Source: Bacteroidales bacterium UBA6346
Lineage (GTDB): Bacteria; Bacteroidota; Bacteroidia; Bacteroidales; UBA932
DNA length: 10,361 bases
Reading direction: 5' to 3'
Assembly (NCBI GenBank): GCA_002438905.1
Contig: DJSA01000011.1
Span: 1-10,361 of the forward strand
Shown in pieces: positions 7,015 to 10,361 of this stretch. The position numbers and the translations under genes were made by a program. Position 1 is the stretch's first letter, and every line of letters begins with the position of its first letter. The notes under the pieces were generated by a model, which was not told the origin of the DNA, searched no databases, and was given only the letters and a program-made list of their open reading frames with translations.

Positions 7015-8136
7015 ATGAATTTCATCATATCAAGTTCTGACCTCCAGAAGGCCGTCATGGCCGTTTCAAAGGCAATCCCAGCGAAATCCGCTCTTCCTAT
7101 CCTCGAAGATTTCCTTTTTGAACTCGACACCCAAAGACTGCGCATCACGGCATCCGACTCCGAACTCACTCTAAGGACGGACGTTGAACCAGAAAGCATC
7201 GTGGAGCCAGGACAAATGACGGTGCCGGCAAAGCACCTTATGGATCTGCTCAAGGAACTTCCTGACCAGCCGTTGACGGTAAGGACAACCGGTGACGGTT
7301 CTTTCGAATGCAGTTGGACAAGCGGAGCTTCGACTCTCCCATATCGGCCGGCAGACGACTATCCGCAGATTACGGGCACCGACGAGATGGCAGTAAAACT
7401 GACTTTCCCTGCACAGTCGCTGGTAGAAGGCATCACAAGCACGATTTACGCAACTGCCGATGATGAAATCCGCCCTGCCATGAACGGAATCTTCTTTGAC
7501 ATAGACACCGACTCCACGACACTCGTTGCCTCCGATGCGCACAAGCTTATCTGCTACACGACAAGGGATGTCAAGGCATCTGAAAAGTCATCGTTCATAC
7601 TCCACAAGAAGCCGGCAGCCATTCTCAAGACAATCATAGGCAAAGACGTTGATGATGTGGAAATTTCTTTCGATGCGAAAAATGCCGAGTTCAAATTCGG
7701 GCAAACAATCGTAATCTGCCGGCTTATCGTTGGAAAATATCCAAAATACCGCGAGGTCATCCCGAAAAACAACTCAAACGTACTCAAGATCGACAGGGTA
7801 CAATTTCTCAACACTATAAGGCGCGTGTCCGTATGTGCGAACAAAGCATCGAACCATGTCAGATTCGATCTTTCTGAAGGATACATCGAGGTTTCCGCCC
7901 AAGATCTCGGATTCTCGATTGCCGCCCATGAGAAGATTGCCTGCGACTACGAGGGGGCACCGCTCACCATCGGGTTCAAGTCTCCTTTCATGATCGAGAT
8001 TCTCTCAAACTTCAGTTGCGGAGAAATTGAGATGAGATTCCTCGATGACAAGCGGGCAGCTCTTATACAGCCGGGCGAGAATGAGCCGGAACGCGAAAAG
8101 CTATGCGGCATCATCATGCCAATCATGATCTCTTGA
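7015..8136 (+). CDS. dnaN: DNA polymerase III beta subunit (sliding clamp)
   Basis: DnaN forms the dimeric ring that tethers DNA polymerase III and many repair proteins to DNA. The 374-aa product starts MNFIISSSDLQKAV, the usual first strand and helix of clamp domain 1. It contains the three repeated clamp domains (boundaries near residues 120 and 245) and ends in GIIMPIMIS, the conserved C-terminal segment that lines the partner-binding pocket. I chose the ATG at 7015 over the longer frame beginning at a TTG (6913). The extra 34 residues have no place in the family, and the sequence before 7015 is a typical A/T-rich Bacteroidota leader. The gene is divergent from htrA and followed on the same strand by an exonuclease gene after a 182-bp gap carrying palindromic repeats. 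Its stop codon TGA coincides with the tip of the repeat's terminal inverted repeat. It is not next to dnaA here, which is common in Bacteroidales. Confidence 0.97.
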   Translation: MNFIISSSDLQKAVMAVSKAIPAKSALPILEDFLFELDTQRLRITASDSELTLRTDVEPESIVEPGQMTVPAKHLMDLLKELPDQPLTVRTTGDGSFECSWTSGASTLPYRPADDYPQITGTDEMAVKLTFPAQSLVEGITSTIYATADDEIRPAMNGIFFDIDTDSTTLVASDAHKLICYTTRDVKASEKSSFILHKKPAAILKTIIGKDVDDVEISFDAKNAEFKFGQTIVICRLIVGKYPKYREVIPKNNSNVLKIDRVQFLNTIRRVSVCANKASNHVRFDLSEGYIEVSAQDLGFSIAAHEKIACDYEGAPLTIGFKSPFMIEILSNFSCGEIEMRFLDDKRAALIQPGENEPEREKLCGIIMPIMIS

Positions 8137-8252
8137 TTCCATAAAACGGTCATCTGCAGCGTTGGACTTCGATAATTTAAATCCCCACAACCGCAAGGTT
8201 GCTCCGGTTTAAATTTCTCGTCCGCCTTGCATCTAACCATTTTATGAAATCA
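8134..8252 (+). repeat. palindromic intergenic repeat, copy B (directly after dnaN)
   Basis: The core at 8141-8245 is an imperfect palindrome. The left arm begins ATAAAACGGTCATCTGCAGC, and the right arm, read in reverse complement, begins ATAAAATGGTTAGATGCAAG. The arms converge on AATTTAAAyCC and a central CAACC/GGTTG stem with loop GCAA. The inverted repeats extend outward to TGATTCCATAAAA (8134-8146) and the complement of TGATTTCATAAAA (8240-8252), matching at 12 of 13 positions. The outermost TGA is the dnaN stop codon. It contains no open frame of note. It is homologous to 1715-1818. Confidence 0.88.
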
Positions 8253-8274
8253 GGTACCAAAGGAATTAAGTTAT

Positions 8275-8313
8275 ATAAAACGGCCATCCAAGGCGTTGGA
8301 CTTCGATAATTTG
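8275..8313 (+). repeat. half copy of the palindromic repeat (copy C, left arm only)
   Basis: The 38 bases 8275-8312 repeat 8141-8178 with five substitutions (ATAAAACGG, then GCGTTGGACTTCGATAATTT shared). The sequence departs from the repeat right after the AATTT block, 5 bp before the exonuclease ATG. It is in the same orientation as copy B, 134 bp away. It may be a truncated insertion or a remnant of recombination. Confidence 0.85.
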
Positions 8314-8318
8314 ATTGT

Positions 8319-9242
8319 ATGAAACTGAATCTGGAGAAGCCGGTTGTTTTCTTTGACATTGAGAGCACCGGACTTAATATACCAACAGACTCGATAATTG
8401 AGCTCTGTTTCGTCAAAGTCTTTCCTGATGGGGAAAGGAGAATAAAGACATGGCGGGTCTGCCCGTGGGACTATGCAAACAATTGCCAGAAGCCGATTGA
8501 TCCGAGCGCAATGGCCGTGCACGGCATCACCGATGAAGAACTCCGGGACGAGCCTAAATTTTGGGAAATAGTTGACGAGGTTGTGGAATGGCTGGAGGAT
8601 GCGGAGTTGGGCGGATATAACTCGCAAAAGTTTGATCTGCCGATGCTTGCCGAGGAAATAGAGAGGACACGCTGCTACAGGCACAAGTCCTTTGATCTGG
8701 ACCTCCACAAAAAGAAGATGATTGACGCGCAGTTGATTTATTTCGCATACGAGCCGCGTAATCTCAAGGCTGCCCACAGGTTCTACTGTGGATGTGACTT
8801 TGACAATGCACACGCGGCGGAGGCCGATGTACTCGCTACTGTCGAGGTAGTCGAGGCTCAGTTGGACAAGTACTCGACAATTGATCCGGATAAAGGTTTC
8901 CCTGTGTTAAAGAATGACCTGAACGCATTGGCGGGATTCGTGAAGACGAAATATGTAGACTTTGCCGGCAGAATCATCTTAAACGACAAGGGAATACCGG
9001 AAGTAAACTTCGGGAAATATAAGGGGAAATCTGCAAAGTGGGTCTACGAAAACGATCCTTCTTATTTCAGTTGGATTGACCGCGGTGACTTCATGTTGGA
9101 CACAAAACACCAGTTCGCAAGACTGAAGGAGCAATTCGAAGAGGAAAAACGAGAAGCCTGCAAAAAGCCGCTCAGCGAAAGCGAGACCGCGTTGGCTGCG
9201 GCCGCACTTCAGAAAAGGTTCGGAACCGGAAATTTATTTTAG
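8319..9242 (+). CDS. DEDDh 3'-5' exonuclease (PolC epsilon-like) with ExoX-like C-terminal domain
   Basis: This 307-aa protein belongs to the DnaQ-like DEDDh exonucleases, which remove nucleotides from 3' ends using two metal ions. All motifs are visible: Exo I FFDIEST (D13, E15), Exo II NSQKFD (D106) and Exo III HAAEAD (H165, D170). Residues about 229-262 (FGKYKGKSAKWV, DPSYFSW, the aromatic/acidic DFMLDTK) match the small C-terminal module seen in ExoX-like nucleases, which I know as a DNA- or partner-binding domain. There is no polymerase domain, so it is a stand-alone exonuclease for repair or proofreading in trans. It follows dnaN on the same strand, and this neighbourhood recurs in Bacteroidales as far as I recall. 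The ATG at 8319 fits the start of the nuclease fold. The exact physiological substrate cannot be read from the sequence. Confidence 0.92.
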   Translation: MKLNLEKPVVFFDIESTGLNIPTDSIIELCFVKVFPDGERRIKTWRVCPWDYANNCQKPIDPSAMAVHGITDEELRDEPKFWEIVDEVVEWLEDAELGGYNSQKFDLPMLAEEIERTRCYRHKSFDLDLHKKKMIDAQLIYFAYEPRNLKAAHRFYCGCDFDNAHAAEADVLATVEVVEAQLDKYSTIDPDKGFPVLKNDLNALAGFVKTKYVDFAGRIILNDKGIPEVNFGKYKGKSAKWVYENDPSYFSWIDRGDFMLDTKHQFARLKEQFEEEKREACKKPLSESETALAAAALQKRFGTGNLF

Positions 9243-9269
9243 GAGCCATTTGTATTTTTTATTTGTGAC

Positions 9270-9827
9270 ATGAATATCATAGTCAAACCATTGGAAGGCA
9301 TCTGCACCTGCAGACCAGACACGACGTGGGAACGTGAGAACAAGGACATCTATGCAATCTCGGCCGTAAATGCATATAAATACACTCCCGTGCTATTTGC
9401 ACGCGTGAGCAAAGCCGGCAAATGCGTGGGGTACAAATTTGCTGAACGCTACTACGATGGTTTCAACTTCGGAGTCCTCCTCTATGGGGAACTTGATGGC
9501 AATCATCTGTCCTCCTGCCTAGACCATAGTTCAATACTTCCATTTCCCCTCTATAATCCGATAGTACTCGACAATGACGAAAATGAATTTGTACTGAGAA
9601 AGAACGGAAGTATCATTTTCAGCACATTTGAGGGCAGTCGGGGAATGGTAGAAAATGCCATTGCAGAAGTTTCTGAACTGGTATCACTTCGTATCGGAGA
9701 CTTAATTGCAGTAGAGCTGCAGGAACCCCTCCTACTCATTGAACGTCATGCGAATGAAGACGCTAATTGCCTGATAACCGGAAATTTCCTTGAAACGGAA
9801 ACGTTTCGTCATCAGATAGTGTTATAG
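9270..9827 (+). CDS. conserved-looking hypothetical protein, possibly a degenerate fumarylacetoacetase-fold protein
   Basis: I do not recognise this 185-aa protein with certainty. It has no signal peptide or membrane segment and reads as a cytoplasmic alpha/beta protein. The N-terminal half has VLFARVSKAGKCVGYKFAER followed by an aromatic run. The C-terminal part, FVLRKNGSIIFSTFEG, then an Asn/Glu helix, then ELVSLRIGDLIAVEL (136-150), resembles the late part of FAH-family proteins: a core strand with NG, a helix, then LxxGDxIxxxL. The metal-binding ExE...D residues of active FAH enzymes are not evident, so if related it is probably not a canonical hydrolase. The start is the only good ATG, 27 bp after the exonuclease stop, so the two are likely co-transcribed. 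Downstream of its TAG stop the same frame stays open for 41 codons. The gene is real; its function is unknown. Confidence 0.72.
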   Translation: MNIIVKPLEGICTCRPDTTWERENKDIYAISAVNAYKYTPVLFARVSKAGKCVGYKFAERYYDGFNFGVLLYGELDGNHLSSCLDHSSILPFPLYNPIVLDNDENEFVLRKNGSIIFSTFEGSRGMVENAIAEVSELVSLRIGDLIAVELQEPLLLIERHANEDANCLITGNFLETETFRHQIVL

Positions 9828-9835
9828 AAACATGC

Positions 9836-9861
9836 ATGGGTCGAAAAGATTTTTTCGACCA
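9836..9861 (+). terminator. stem-loop just after the 185-aa gene, possible terminator
   Basis: GGTCGAAAA (9839-9847) and TTTTCGACC (9852-9860) form a perfect 9-bp stem around GATT, starting 12 bp after the TAG stop. It lacks a U tract after the stem, so it may stabilise the 3' end or only weakly terminate. Confidence 0.45.
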
Positions 9862-9963
9862 TCAGAAGCAGTTCAAATGAATTTGCGACTGCCAAGCAGC
9901 GAAAAGAGGCGTATAAAATACTGATGAAAGGGATTATGCCTGTTGCCTTTTAAAGTCATCGAC

Positions 9964-9998
9964 AAAAAGAGCCGCTGATTTTATCAACGACCCTTTTT
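9964..9998 (-). terminator. intrinsic terminator of the Hc1-like gene
   Basis: On the minus strand AAAAAGGGTCGTTGAT and ATCAGCGGCTCTTTTT pair over all 16 positions when three G-U pairs are allowed, with a 3-base loop. The U-run is part of the 3' arm. On the plus strand those three pairs would be A-C mismatches, so the hairpin is best formed by transcripts of the minus-strand gene ending at 10018, although it could weakly serve the convergent gene too. Confidence 0.75.
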
Positions 9999-10017
9999 AC
10001 ATCTGCAATTCTGATCC

Positions 10018-10191
10018 TTACTTTGAAGCCTCAACTGAGACCTTGCGGAATTCCTTGAGATCTTTCATAAGTTCCAAAGCGTTTTTGCGTGCGCGTGCAC
10101 CGGCAGCCTTGTTGCCTTTAACCACCTGCGCCTCGGCATTTGCCTGAAATTCTGCAATTTCAGCATTGATTTTAGCTACGAGCTCTTTCAT
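10018..10191 (-). CDS. small histone H1-like protein, Hc1 family
   Basis: The 57-aa product begins MKELVAKINAEIAEF and ends EFRKVSVEASK. It closely resembles the Hc1-type (histone H1-like) small proteins widespread in Bacteroidales, thought to be DNA-associated. It is almost entirely helical, with a Lys/Arg-rich centre (KGNKAAGARARK) flanked by amphipathic helices. The A-A-G-x-R-A-R-K segment is the family signature I recognise. I chose the ATG at 10191, which follows an A/T-rich leader; an in-frame ATG at 10230 would add 13 residues unlike the family. It stands alone, with its own candidate promoter upstream and a strong terminator downstream, and faces the 185-aa gene. Whether it really compacts DNA in this group is an inference from the chlamydial Hc1 name. 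Confidence 0.88.
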   Translation of the reverse strand: MKELVAKINAEIAEFQANAEAQVVKGNKAAGARARKNALELMKDLKEFRKVSVEASK

Positions 10192-10237
10192 GTTATTTAA
10201 TTTTAAATTAGTAATTGAAACTTCCTTCAAAAACGCT

Positions 10238-10269
10238 GCAAGATAGACAGAAAAACACTAACTTGCAAA
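10238..10269 (-). promoter_or_regulatory. candidate promoter of the Hc1-like gene
   Basis: On the minus strand TTTG (10266-10269) is followed after 20 bases by TATCTTGC (10238-10245). This fits the Bacteroidota TTTG-N19-21-TAnnTTTG layout with a perfect -33 and an imperfect -7. It lies about 47 bp upstream of the ATG. The rest of 10192-10361 is A/T-rich, and I see no further gene in it. Confidence 0.4.
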
Positions 10270-10361
10270 CATCTAGGACGTTTTTTAGCCATTTCACAAG
10301 CATTTTTTGCATATTCGGAGCAAATTAGCGACATTTGTAAAAACAATAGTTCGTTAAATTT

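Noticed and set aside
8134..8313. CRISPR array or riboswitch between dnaN and the exonuclease gene
   Set aside because: There are only two direct arm copies with no regular spacers, and the structure is a palindromic element that also occurs behind tsaD, unlike a ligand-binding riboswitch or CRISPR.
8271..8813. Minus-strand open frame of 180 codons across the exonuclease start and the half repeat
   Set aside because: It is antisense to the intact DEDDh exonuclease motifs and has no recognisable product.
9836..9880. Short frame MGRKDFFDHQKQFK starting at an ATG inside the post-stop hairpin
   Set aside because: Only 14 codons, and it coincides with the hairpin bases; there is no supporting evidence that it is translated.

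Overview
The window looks like ordinary chromosomal DNA of a Bacteroidota member, most probably of the order Bacteroidales. The reasons are: a short primary sigma factor of the Bacteroidetes RpoD type (286 aa, no long N-terminal region 1.1); protein sequences that read like Bacteroidales TsaD, ArgS and DnaN; A/T-rich leaders without Shine-Dalgarno sequences; a TAnnTTTG-type -7 element upstream of dnaN; and a small Hc1 (histone H1-like) protein of the kind common in this group. Genus and species cannot be read from the sequence.

Layout. On the minus strand, from about 6756 down to 37, five genes run in one direction: an HtrA/Deg-family periplasmic protease, rpoD, argS, tsaD and a COG2509-like FAD-dependent oxidoreductase. 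htrA-rpoD (9 bp apart) and argS-tsaD (23 bp apart) are tightly spaced. rpoD-argS and tsaD-oxidoreductase are separated by about 100 and 138 bp, which hold a possible weak attenuator and an interspersed repeat respectively. On the plus strand, divergent from htrA, come dnaN (sliding clamp), a DEDDh 3'-5' exonuclease with an ExoX-like C-terminal domain, and an unrecognised 185-aa protein. A convergent 57-aa Hc1-like gene on the minus strand closes the window; a strong hairpin terminator lies between it and the 185-aa gene.

Most of the genes are housekeeping: transcription initiation (RpoD), tRNA charging and tRNA t6A modification (ArgS, TsaD), replication and DNA processing (DnaN, exonuclease), envelope protein quality control (HtrA) and chromosome architecture (Hc1-like).

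The least ordinary content lies between genes. A palindromic repeat of about 105-119 bp occurs twice nearly complete (1715-1818 and 8141-8245), plus a lone left arm (8275-8313). Both full copies begin at or just after the stop codon of the upstream gene and have the same orientation relative to that gene. This looks like a REP/MITE-like family that probably folds in the 3' UTR. The tandem full copy and half copy between dnaN and the exonuclease gene could form alternative, mutually exclusive hairpins. A second notable site is a 12-bp-arm dyad flanked by 9-bp direct repeats just upstream of the preferred htrA start. No mobile-element proteins, CRISPR array, tRNA or rRNA gene was seen.
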